Shown here one piece after another: positions 26,734 to 35,343 of a stretch of DNA of 64,000 bases. Below the pieces are notes generated by a model. The model was not told the origin of the DNA, ran no database searches, and saw only the letters and a list, made by a program, of their open reading frames with translations. The stretch's first letter is position 1; the number at the start of each line of letters is the position of its first letter. The stretch is from JAICMB01 sp035295125. Its GTDB lineage: Bacteria; Acidobacteriota; Terriglobia; Bryobacterales; Bryobacteraceae. The stretch is taken from contig DATGJP010000018.1 in the NCBI GenBank assembly GCA_035295125.1, forward strand, positions 26,448 to 90,447. Reading direction: 5' to 3'. The position numbers and the translations under genes are program-made.

Positions 26734-27072
26734 TTGGGCAACAATACCTCGAACCCCGATCTTCTCCCGGGAACTTTGTACATGATGATCCTCAGGACCC
26801 TCAACCAGGGCCCGCTGCATGGTTACGCCATCGCCAAGCACATTCACGACTGGTCCAAAGGAGATCTCGTAATCGAGGATGGCTCACTTTACCCCGCCCT
26901 GAATCGGATGCTGCTTAAAGGGTGGCTAAAGGCCGAATGGGGCATCACGGAGAACAACCGGAAGGCACGTTTCTACAAACTGACCCCCGTAGGGAGAAAG
27001 CAACTGGAAGCCGAGTCGAGCGCCTTCGACAAAATGATACGGGCCATTCAGTTGGTGATGCGGACATCCTAA
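26734..27072 (+). CDS. PadR-family transcriptional regulator
   Basis: A 112-residue winged-helix protein: LLPGTLYMMILRTLNQGPLH, GYAIAKHIHDWS, VIEDGSLYPALNRMLLKGWL, then the wing WGITENNRKARFYKLTPVGR. This is the short PadR form commonly placed before acidobacterial duplicated permeases. Start is TTG at 26734, behind AGAAAGG; no ATG or GTG lies suitably upstream. It ends 2 bp before the permease gene, which it presumably controls together with itself, through the palindrome at 26692-26725. Confidence 0.92.
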   Translation: MGNNTSNPDLLPGTLYMMILRTLNQGPLHGYAIAKHIHDWSKGDLVIEDGSLYPALNRMLLKGWLKAEWGITENNRKARFYKLTPVGRKQLEAESSAFDKMIRAIQLVMRTS

Positions 27073-27074
27073 AT

Positions 27075-29780
27075 ATGTTCTGGCGGAATCTTCTGCACCG
27101 CAATCGCATGGATCGGGAATGGCGTGAGGAAATGGAGTCGCATATTCAGATGCTGACCGACTCCTTTCTGGTGCAGGGTCTCAAACCGCGGGAGGCGCGC
27201 TCCGCCGCATTGAAACAGGCAGGTAATCTGACGGCGCGACGCGAGGAGATTTATAGCATGAATGGTATCCAGTGGCTCGATTCCATTGCGAGCGATCTGC
27301 GCTATGCCCTGCGCGGCTTGCGAAACCAGCCGTCCTTCACCGCCGTCGCCGTTTTGACGGTCGCACTAGGAATCGGCGCGAATACCGCGGTCTTCAGCGT
27401 CGTCAATAGTGTCCTATTAAAGCCTCTCCCTTATCCCGACGCAGAGGAACTTGTGAACCTGGGACAAATCGCGCCCGGGGCGGGCGGCCTCATTAGCAGC
27501 CACGGCCTGCCACTCTCCACCTCGATGTATTTCACTTACACCGAACAAAACCGGTCATTTCAATCCATGGGCGTCTGGATATCGCGCCCTGTCAGCGTCA
27601 CCGGGTTGGGCGAGCCCGAACAGGTATTCGCGGACGTTATCAGCGATGGAATGCTCCAGGCGCTCGCCGTGCAGCCGGAGATTGGACGGCCGCTTACGGC
27701 AGCAGATCAGGCCCCTGGCGCGAGCGGAACGGTGCTCCTGAGCTACGGCTACTGGCAGCGCCGGTTTGGTGGCGATCGGTCGGTGATCGGCCGAAAGATT
27801 CTCGTCGACGCCGTTCCTCGCGAGATTGTCGGCGTCATGCCAACCAGCTTTCGCATCGCAGACACGCCGGCCGATCTCATCCTTCCCCTACAACTGGACC
27901 GCAGACAGGCAATTTTGGAAGGATTTTACCTGAAATCAGTCGCGCGCCTGAAGCCCGGAGTCTCGATCGACCGCGCCAACGCCGATATTGCAAGGCTTCT
28001 TCCCATCTGGGTGCACTCCTGGGCCTCGACTCCAGCAGGCACTCCAGGCGACGGGGGCCTTGCGGAGAAACTCTTTCTTTCCTCCTGGCGGATCGGCCCG
28101 AACATTCGGCCGTTGCGGGAAAGCGTTGTGGGCAACGTTCGAAGCGTGCTGTGGGTGGTGATGGGCACGCTCGCGATGGTGATGTTGATCGCCTGCGCTA
28201 ACGTTGCGAATCTTCTTCTGGTGCGCATAGAAGCGCGGCAATCGGAGCTTGCTGTGCGAGCGGCTCTGGGTGCGGGTTGGACCCGGATTGTTCGCCAGCT
28301 TCTGGTGGAGAGCCTGTTGCTAGGCGGCGCCGGAGGCGCGCTGGGCCTCGCCATTGCGTACGGAGGCTTGCGGGTGCTGGTCCGAAATGGCCCCTCGAAT
28401 CTTCCGCGCCTGAGTGAGATCGGGCTGGATTCACACGTCCTTGCGTTCACGGCAATCGTTTCGCTGGTCTCCAGCCTGTTCTTTGGCCTTATTCCGGCGT
28501 TGCGCTACGGGCGGAACGTTTCCCTCAGCGTTCGGGCGAGCGGACGAACGATGAGCCAATCCCGGGAACGTCATCGCGCAAGAAGCACGCTCGTGGTGGT
28601 ACAGGTATCTCTCGCGTTAGTGCTCCTGATCTGTTCCGGTCTGATGATTCGAACCTTTCAGGCGATGCGCAGTGTTCGTCCAGGCTTCGAACAGCCCGAT
28701 CAGGTGCAGACGTTTCGGGTAGTGCTGCCGCAGACTCTCATCCCTAAAGACGAACAAGTGACGCGAACGGAGCAGGCAATCGCCGAAAAGCTGGCGGCGA
28801 TCCCCGGCGTTACCTCCGTGGGATTTGCGAGCGCGTTGCCGATGGATAGCGCGCCTCCCAATTGGGATGGAATCCTCAAGGAAGGTCAGAGCTATGCGCA
28901 GGGTAATCATCCCGTCATGCGCCTCTATGTGAATGTCGCGCCTGGTCTGTTCGGCTCGCTCGGCACGACGCTGAAGGCCGGGCGCGATTTGACCTGGACC
29001 GATATCTACGCCGGCCGCAAATTCGTGCTGGTTTCCGAAAATCTGGCTCACGAGATGTGGGGCTCGGCGCAAGCCGCCGTCGGCAAGCGTGTACGCGCCG
29101 GCGATAATGACGTCTGGCGCGAGGTTGTGGGCGTGGTCGAAGACGTCCGGTACTTTGGTTCTCATGAATCGGCGCCGGCAATTGTGTACTGGCCGATCTT
29201 TGGGCAACTGCACTATGCGCCGATCACAGTGGCCGCAAGGGCCGTGGCCTTCACCATTCGGACGAATCGCGCGGGAACCGGGGCGCTCCTGAACGAAATT
29301 CGCGAAGCCGTGTGGTCGGTGAACGCTGCGCTGGCAGTCGCGAATCCCGAGACACTGCGCGAAACTGTTGACCATTCCATGGCTCGCACATCTTTCACGC
29401 TGGTAATGCTGGCCATCGCCGGCGCGATGGCACTGCTTCTGGGCTTGATCGGAATCTACGGTGTGATCGCATATGCCGTATCGCAGCGAACGCGCGAGAT
29501 CGGCATCCGCCTTGCCCTAGGCGCCCGGCCCGCTGACGTCCGGCAGATGTTTGTCCGCTACGGCCTGAGCCTTTGTGCGATCGGCATCACGATCGGCGTA
29601 GTTGCTGCTTCAGTACTGACCCGCGTGATGAAGTCGCTGCTGTTCGGCGTGACCCCCATGGATCCAATGACTTTTGCGGCTGTGCCTTTCATGCTGTTGG
29701 CCGCCACGCTCGCCGCGTCTTACCTACCCGCCAAGAGGGTGTCAGCGGTGGATCCCCTGAAGAGTCTCAAGGCTGAGTAA
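27075..29780 (+). CDS. ADOP-type duplicated ABC permease (MacB/FtsX-like)
   Basis: A 901-residue membrane protein. The frame is open upstream to 26922 but that part overlaps padR in another frame; the ATG at 27075, 2 bp after the padR stop, is the start. An N-terminal cytoplasmic segment (MDREWREEMESHIQMLTDSF) precedes two copies of MacB periplasmic domain plus FtsX-like permease: RYALRGLRNQPSFTAVAVLT in copy 1, GIRLALGARPADVRQMFVRY in copy 2. This matches the acidobacterial duplicated orphan permease architecture, which usually lacks a neighbouring ATPase gene, as here. Role probably export or envelope work; substrate unknown. Confidence 0.9.
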   Translation: MFWRNLLHRNRMDREWREEMESHIQMLTDSFLVQGLKPREARSAALKQAGNLTARREEIYSMNGIQWLDSIASDLRYALRGLRNQPSFTAVAVLTVALGIGANTAVFSVVNSVLLKPLPYPDAEELVNLGQIAPGAGGLISSHGLPLSTSMYFTYTEQNRSFQSMGVWISRPVSVTGLGEPEQVFADVISDGMLQALAVQPEIGRPLTAADQAPGASGTVLLSYGYWQRRFGGDRSVIGRKILVDAVPREIVGVMPTSFRIADTPADLILPLQLDRRQAILEGFYLKSVARLKPGVSIDRANADIARLLPIWVHSWASTPAGTPGDGGLAEKLFLSSWRIGPNIRPLRESVVGNVRSVLWVVMGTLAMVMLIACANVANLLLVRIEARQSELAVRAALGAGWTRIVRQLLVESLLLGGAGGALGLAIAYGGLRVLVRNGPSNLPRLSEIGLDSHVLAFTAIVSLVSSLFFGLIPALRYGRNVSLSVRASGRTMSQSRERHRARSTLVVVQVSLALVLLICSGLMIRTFQAMRSVRPGFEQPDQVQTFRVVLPQTLIPKDEQVTRTEQAIAEKLAAIPGVTSVGFASALPMDSAPPNWDGILKEGQSYAQGNHPVMRLYVNVAPGLFGSLGTTLKAGRDLTWTDIYAGRKFVLVSENLAHEMWGSAQAAVGKRVRAGDNDVWREVVGVVEDVRYFGSHESAPAIVYWPIFGQLHYAPITVAARAVAFTIRTNRAGTGALLNEIREAVWSVNAALAVANPETLRETVDHSMARTSFTLVMLAIAGAMALLLGLIGIYGVIAYAVSQRTREIGIRLALGARPADVRQMFVRYGLSLCAIGITIGVVAASVLTRVMKSLLFGVTPMDPMTFAAVPFMLLAATLAASYLPAKRVSAVDPLKSLKAE

Positions 29781-29842
29781 TCTCAGCGTTCGCGGATCCT
29801 CGGCGATGCAGCATGTCAGAAGAGATGGAGGAGAGCAGCGAT

Positions 29843-31405
29843 TCAGATCCCCGTCACATCCTTGCGCCTCTTCACGATGTAAACGAGGCGCAGACTCTGC
29901 CGGCCGAAAGGCGCCAGGCGTACGTCCCAAGTTACAAAGCCATTTTCGTCCGGCGACTTGCCCTCCGAGGTCTCCTTTGGGTCAACCCCAATCTCCACCT
30001 GTTCGATCTCGCTCACCGGCACGCGCTCCGTCACTTTGACCGTCAACTCGTCCGCACCGATGTTGCTCAATCGCAGCGCCACGGTTCGCCGGCTGGTTAG
30101 CATGTTCCCCATTAATCCGGATTCCTGGTCCACCCGGTCCACTTCCCGATGAACGCGAAGAGCGGCTTCCGGCTCCCAACCCAGGGCGAATCGCTCGTTA
30201 GGTGCCGCGATTGAAACCTGTGTCCGGCCGATGAACCCTCCGTCGCCCAGCAGGTCCACGGGTCCGGCGAGTAGCGGCAGAGAACCGGTATTCGTCTGCA
30301 CGGTCTTCCAACTCGCGGCGGTGGAGAGTTCGGGCATCAGAACCCGCTCCAACTCCGCGTCCGCTTCGAAATTCCCGTAGGGTACGCGATAAGGCCGTCC
30401 ATCCGAAGGAATATCCGCTTTGAGGGAAGCAGCTATCGACAGAACGTCACCGCCATCGTCAATACCCGGAAGTTCGCCCGTCGCCGTTTCAGTCGCAGTG
30501 CCCAGGCCGGTGGTCTGGACTTCCTGACCGCGCGTCTGCACGTTCAAGACCGGCGATTTCGCCCGCGCCTCAACTACGTCGCTCTCGAGTTGAGGAGGCA
30601 CAACGCCGAGTGACGGCCGCTCGGTCGAAAAACGAAGCGTGACGTCCTTCCAGTCCTCGCCCGTGTTCTGCCAGACGCACGCGTCGGATTGAAAGAGGAC
30701 ACGCGTTTTAGGCGCGCGAATTCGTTCGGCCGTATGCCAGGGTCTCCAACAGACCCCTGGCACGATATATGAGAACTCGATCTCGCAAGTTGCCGGCGCG
30801 TCCGTCCGAACGTCCGCCTCGAGCCTGGCGCCGATGGTCGTGGCCGGAGTCCTGGCTAGCGCCATGCGTCGCTCCAAGTCGCGCACATCCCGCTCTTGCT
30901 CGGCAATCCTCGACCTCAGTGCGGCTTCCTCAGAACGTGCCGTATGACTATCCTTAATGTCTTGGTCGATGAAAGTTGCTGCCTCAACGCGGGAATCGCG
31001 ATTCCACGCGGCATCCTGCTCCAGTTCCTTGAGTGCCAGATCCTCGATTCGGTCGAGGCTCTTCATCCGCGATTCGAGCAGAGCCAGGTCTCGCTCGGAC
31101 GTCCTCAGGTCCTGCTCGGCGTGCTGCAACGACTTTTCCAACTCTTGCACCTGGTCCGGGCGTTGCTCCCGGAGCGCCTTACAAAACCGGACGATCCGTA
31201 CATCGCACACGGTAGCGTCACTTGGGTGAAGTATGCGGGCAGAAAGAGTCCGATTAGACAGGACCGGAGCCACATCGGGGACCTCTATGTGCGTGGCGCC
31301 CTTCGGAAGCCGAACTGAGCCGCGTCGAATCACGCGCGCCCGGTCTTCGAGCACCATCACCTCAACCGGTGGCGCTTCCATTTTTACAATCGGAATCTCA
31401 GACAT
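29843..31405 (-). CDS. DUF4139 (MuiA-like) protein, first of a pair
   Basis: A 520-residue protein with an N-terminal DUF4140-like segment (VEVMVLEDRARVIRRGSVRL), a central coiled coil (about residues 85-190, QELEKSLQHAEQDLRTSERD) and a C-terminal DUF4139 beta-rich domain (YIVPGVCWRPWHTAERIRAP, NTGEDWKDVTLRFSTERPSL, PFGRQSLRLVYIVKRR). The family includes 'mucoidy inhibitor A'; biochemical function unknown. No signal peptide is visible. It lies 15 bp downstream of a longer paralogue in the same operon. Confidence 0.85.
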   Translation of the reverse strand: MSEIPIVKMEAPPVEVMVLEDRARVIRRGSVRLPKGATHIEVPDVAPVLSNRTLSARILHPSDATVCDVRIVRFCKALREQRPDQVQELEKSLQHAEQDLRTSERDLALLESRMKSLDRIEDLALKELEQDAAWNRDSRVEAATFIDQDIKDSHTARSEEAALRSRIAEQERDVRDLERRMALARTPATTIGARLEADVRTDAPATCEIEFSYIVPGVCWRPWHTAERIRAPKTRVLFQSDACVWQNTGEDWKDVTLRFSTERPSLGVVPPQLESDVVEARAKSPVLNVQTRGQEVQTTGLGTATETATGELPGIDDGGDVLSIAASLKADIPSDGRPYRVPYGNFEADAELERVLMPELSTAASWKTVQTNTGSLPLLAGPVDLLGDGGFIGRTQVSIAAPNERFALGWEPEAALRVHREVDRVDQESGLMGNMLTSRRTVALRLSNIGADELTVKVTERVPVSEIEQVEIGVDPKETSEGKSPDENGFVTWDVRLAPFGRQSLRLVYIVKRRKDVTGI

Positions 31406-31420
31406 CGGGGCTCCTCCGGT

Positions 31421-33490
31421 TCATTCTTCCCGGCGGTTGCCCGCCGCGATTTCCATTTTGGCCGGCAGCGTGATTGTGTATCGCGCTTGCAACTGCACCA
31501 CGTCGGAAGGCTGGACTACGACCTTCCAGAAACGCCCTCCGCGAAGCGGATATTCGATCGGCTCATAGCTTTCCCACGGAGGCTTCGCCATCTCAGTCAC
31601 GTGGACCTGGTCATCTGTTTCGCGGGTCACGGGCACTCGCTCGCGCACTTCCACCTCGGCGGCAACTCGCAAAAGGTTTCGCACCTCAACGCGGATGTCG
31701 TGTTTCAGGTTCAGCGTGCCTCCAAGAACGCCGGACACCTCCTCGCTAAAAGCCGTGTTGCGCGCCACTTTGATCCTCTGCTCGACGCCCAAACCAAGCC
31801 TGGCAATGCCTTTGGGCGGCGTCACCGGGAGGGGCGCGGTGATCAGGAATGCTCCTTGAGCGTATATGTCTGCCGGTCCGGGAAGCAGGGGCGCATCCAA
31901 TGGATTAGCGATCTCGGTAAACCGGAAGACGTTCGCATCAACGCGCGGTACCGTTACGTAGTAGAGGCGCGCATCGGCTTCACAAGAGAGTAGCGGGATG
32001 AAGTGAAACTGGCCGTCGGACGGGATATCCGCGGGAAACTCGGATTCATAAGCGTAGTCGAACCCCTCGACCGAGGAAGGAAAGGCATACGCCGGGGGAA
32101 GATCGCCGAGGCGCGTGGCCTCAGTGCGCGCAGCCTGCACCACAGAGGAGGAGTCAACCCAAAGACCCGTCTCCGCGGGCGCGAAGACTTCCGCGTCAGC
32201 CCCTTGTGCTGCAGGTACGAGTTTGCCGCGGCCGGGCTCATCGGCGCCGGGCATGTGAAGCGCTCCGTAGTCGAGCGATGGGGGCGCGGTCCAGGAGCGT
32301 TGTTCCGTTGGAACCGGTTGGGGAGCGCCAGGCGGGGATGGTTTGAAAGTCCGGCTGAAATACGCAGTTTTTTCCGGCGGGGCGGGAGCAGGAGCCTGAG
32401 CGACGAATAGCTCCGCAAAGGACGATCCGGCCGGTGGTGCGGCAGCCAGAGGAGCCATTGGTGGTGCGATCGACATCGGCACACTGACAGGCACTGCGAA
32501 TTCTGCTGTGTCGCTGGTCGGTTCTCGATGCTCGAATAGCATCGCCTCTGACTGGCGTTTCACCGGAACGGCTTCCCGATCGTAATCCGAGTAAAGCGTC
32601 GCGAAACCCGTCGCCGGCGAGCGCCAGCCGGACTTGGGCGGAGCTTGCCGGCGACCCACCCGCAGGGAAGTCAGCTTCGGCAATTCCGTCCAGGCGTGCA
32701 TCTGCGCGGTGGAGAGGCGCAGACGAACCCCCCGCCAGTCCTCGCCGGTCCGCTGGGCAACCAACGCACGCACCGACAGGCCGGCATGCGACCAATCCGC
32801 GTCGAAGTGCAGTGAGTACGCTGGCGCCCACCGCGCGCTGGGGACGCGATATTCGAAGAACAACCTCGCCGGTCCGCCATTTTCCATGCTCGGCGGTCGC
32901 AGGCTGATCACGAGTGTCTTCCGCAACTCGTTCGGACGCGCCTCGCGTGCCTCGCTTGCGCGTCGCTTTTGATCCTCCATGTCCGCCAGATTTTCCCGTG
33001 CAAGGCGGAGCTTCTCTTCGAGCTCGTCTGACAAGGGACCCAGCGCCTGGAGCTTTTCCTGTTGGAAGGCAACCAGGCTCAGACGAGCGGCGTGCGGGCT
33101 GGGCGGTGGGGCCTCTCCCTTGGCGCCGGTCGGCCGAGGCGTGGGGGACAAGAGTGACAGCCGATGCGTGAGCCGCTCAAGGTCTTTAACGCGGCCCTCG
33201 AGTGTCAGCACGTCCCGTTTTGCTGCCTGCAAGGCTTCCTCGCCGGGTGGTTTGTTTGCGTCTTCGCCCACTACCTCGAACCCCACGCGAAAACTCACGG
33301 CCTGCGGTGCTTCGGCACCGCTCACCGAACGGATCTGGACGCTCGAGTCTTCGAGGGTCAACGGAAGGCCGGTGACTCGCACCTGGTCCGGCCACACTCC
33401 TTCACACGGGCTCAGTTCCACGAAACGCCTGATCATCGCGCCCGTGGCGTATACCGTGACACCTTCGATCTCGGACCTCAATATTTGCAT
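31421..33490 (-). CDS. DUF4139 (MuiA-like) protein, second of a pair
   Basis: A 689-residue protein from the ATG at 33490 (a start at 33535 adds 15 residues; gggtgggga precedes 33490). It has the same order as its neighbour: DUF4140-like N-terminus (EGVTVYATGAMIRRFVELSP), coiled coil (RDVLTLEGRVKDLERLTHRL), then DUF4139 (YRVPSARWAPAYSLHFDADW, RTGEDWRGVRLRLSTAQMHA). It differs by a 150-residue Pro/Ala-rich insertion in the middle of DUF4139 (MAPLAAAPPAGSSFAEL; APAPAPPEKTAYFSRTF). First gene of the operon; the two products may form a hetero-oligomer. Confidence 0.85.
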   Translation of the reverse strand: MQILRSEIEGVTVYATGAMIRRFVELSPCEGVWPDQVRVTGLPLTLEDSSVQIRSVSGAEAPQAVSFRVGFEVVGEDANKPPGEEALQAAKRDVLTLEGRVKDLERLTHRLSLLSPTPRPTGAKGEAPPPSPHAARLSLVAFQQEKLQALGPLSDELEEKLRLARENLADMEDQKRRASEAREARPNELRKTLVISLRPPSMENGGPARLFFEYRVPSARWAPAYSLHFDADWSHAGLSVRALVAQRTGEDWRGVRLRLSTAQMHAWTELPKLTSLRVGRRQAPPKSGWRSPATGFATLYSDYDREAVPVKRQSEAMLFEHREPTSDTAEFAVPVSVPMSIAPPMAPLAAAPPAGSSFAELFVAQAPAPAPPEKTAYFSRTFKPSPPGAPQPVPTEQRSWTAPPSLDYGALHMPGADEPGRGKLVPAAQGADAEVFAPAETGLWVDSSSVVQAARTEATRLGDLPPAYAFPSSVEGFDYAYESEFPADIPSDGQFHFIPLLSCEADARLYYVTVPRVDANVFRFTEIANPLDAPLLPGPADIYAQGAFLITAPLPVTPPKGIARLGLGVEQRIKVARNTAFSEEVSGVLGGTLNLKHDIRVEVRNLLRVAAEVEVRERVPVTRETDDQVHVTEMAKPPWESYEPIEYPLRGGRFWKVVVQPSDVVQLQARYTITLPAKMEIAAGNRREE

Positions 33491-33835
33491 TCCCCACCCG
33501 GGTAAAGCGTAGACTCGCATTGCCCTGGATGTCAAGTAATTCGGCGATCATGCACGATCGGTTGCGCCACGCTTTTCGGCGGATAAATGGGGCATCGCCC
33601 TCAATCATGGCTCCCCCAATACATCGGGTTTTCCGAGGAGTTGAGCACAGCACACCCGCTCAGCAACAGCCGAATTAAAGTGGCCGAAGACTTACGTTCC
33701 TGTTGGAGCCTGTTCCGTTGCGCCTCTCATTCACACTCTCGCTACACCGAAAGGAGGACACCCAAGGTGGTTTCGACCTCGGAACTTAGGATGTGTAAAA
33801 GGAGATCGACCGTTCGCATCGCCCGTGCAGGTAAA
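33491..33835. other. Intergenic, no gene seen
   Basis: About 345 bp between two minus-strand genes. Frames here are short and without recognisable protein. It should hold the promoter of the DUF4139 pair; I cannot identify it with confidence. Confidence 0.4.
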
Positions 33836-35089
33836 TCAGTTCGCCGTGAGCGGACCCTTCACCGACACCACTAGATCTCGCTCATCGTTGTTCTCCAAAA
33901 CATAAACGCGGTAGTGCTCGCCATCTGGATCTACGCGAATTACGATGTGACCCGTTGGTCCTGAGAGTTGCGTTGCGCGCTGACCGATCACTACCCGCGC
34001 TGCCTCGCGAAGCTCGGTCGCAAAGACGTAGCGTGGTGAAGGCGGTAGGCGGCTGTTCATAATTCGCTTTAAAACGTCCGGAGCCGGATGACTCGCAGCC
34101 CAACTCGGCACGATCAGCACCGTGGAGCGTAACCCCGCAAGGAACGGTTCGCTTTCCTCACCCATCGAACCGTGCTGATTAACGACATGAACGTCCACGG
34201 GGCCGATGGCTTGCGCGGCGGCGGCTTCCGGCGCGTGCCAGGCTGGGAAGCCCGGATCCGCTGTGCCGGGCAGGTCTCCACCGGTGAAATAGCGGAAGCG
34301 GCCATATTGCAGACGGAATCCGAGGCTGCACATGTTCTCATTTGGCCAGTCCGCGTGGACCAGAGATTCCAACGGCGGGAACGTTTGCCGGGTGGAGTCC
34401 CCGACCCCCGTCCACAATTCTCCGTTTCCGATGATGTTGCGGACCTCGAAAGAGGGATATTTCGATCCCGCCCGGAGAAGTCGAATCTGGTTGGCTGAGC
34501 CGGGGAGAAAGCGTTCAACTTTCAAGCCCGTCTGAGTGCGTACCTCAATAAACCGCCGGTAGTTTGCCATGGTCGCATCCGTAAACGGTGCCGGATACGA
34601 GTAGTCGGGCCACCCTCGATCAATCAAAACTCGAATCGGAAACGACTCGTCAACTTCGGTGATTCCGGAGAGACGATAGGAACCTGCCTTCGAGGTAGGG
34701 GACGATGGAGCAACCTGGCCGAAGTGATCGGCATGAAAGTGTGTGACCAGTGCGTAATCAAGGCCGGCTGTTCCCGCCGGCACATGGCGGCTGATATAGC
34801 GGGCAATCCATGCACCGGGAGTACGCGAGGCATCGGGATGCGGATCGGTCTGAGGAAGCCCGTCGCCTGCGGCTCCTGCGTCCACGAGTAGGGTCGTCCC
34901 GTCCGGAAAGACGAAGAGCGCCGAATTGCCTCGGCCAGTGGAAATCTGGTGAATATCAAGGGTGCCTGGTGTCCAGGGTGAGAGGGGTTGTCCAACGCCA
35001 TTGGTTTGACCATGCGCGATGGCCACCGCGAGAGTTGCAAACAGTATCGCCTTCTTAAAGGCACGGCATCGCAGATCCAATTGGCCCAT
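33836..35089 (-). CDS. Secreted metallo-beta-lactamase-fold hydrolase
   Basis: A 417-residue protein with a signal peptide (KKAILFATLAVAIAHGQ). The MBL motif HFHADH (H117, H119, D121, H122) is present, preceded by LFVFPDGTTLLVDAG and followed by GDLPGTADPGFPAW and VVNQHGSMGEESEPFL, in the pattern of ComEC-like MBL domains. It should be a periplasmic, metal-dependent hydrolase; phosphodiester or ester substrates are typical of the subgroup. It is monocistronic, divergent from the GH2 gene with 254 bp between. Confidence 0.85.
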   Translation of the reverse strand: MGQLDLRCRAFKKAILFATLAVAIAHGQTNGVGQPLSPWTPGTLDIHQISTGRGNSALFVFPDGTTLLVDAGAAGDGLPQTDPHPDASRTPGAWIARYISRHVPAGTAGLDYALVTHFHADHFGQVAPSSPTSKAGSYRLSGITEVDESFPIRVLIDRGWPDYSYPAPFTDATMANYRRFIEVRTQTGLKVERFLPGSANQIRLLRAGSKYPSFEVRNIIGNGELWTGVGDSTRQTFPPLESLVHADWPNENMCSLGFRLQYGRFRYFTGGDLPGTADPGFPAWHAPEAAAAQAIGPVDVHVVNQHGSMGEESEPFLAGLRSTVLIVPSWAASHPAPDVLKRIMNSRLPPSPRYVFATELREAARVVIGQRATQLSGPTGHIVIRVDPDGEHYRVYVLENNDERDLVVSVKGPLTAN

Positions 35090-35343
35090 CCTATCCTCAA
35101 CAATTTACCGCGTCGTTCCTTCTTTGAAACGGCCCAGACTTCGAAACGGTAGGAAAATATCCGAGGAGTGAATCACTCTCCAGAATCTTGTACGAACGGA
35201 CAACCCGCCTGCAAATCGCCGCGTGCAGACCATCCGGAGTAATTGCTGCTGGATCGAAAGCAGTCGCTCATTCATGGTCTTGAACATTCATGACCACGCG
35301 GCTCCTCCTCATCCTGCACTACTATGCATTCAGGAGCGAATGA

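Noticed and set aside
26922..27074. N-terminal extension of the duplicated permease
   Set aside because: It overlaps padR in another frame and looks non-coding; the usual ADOP N-terminus begins at 27075.
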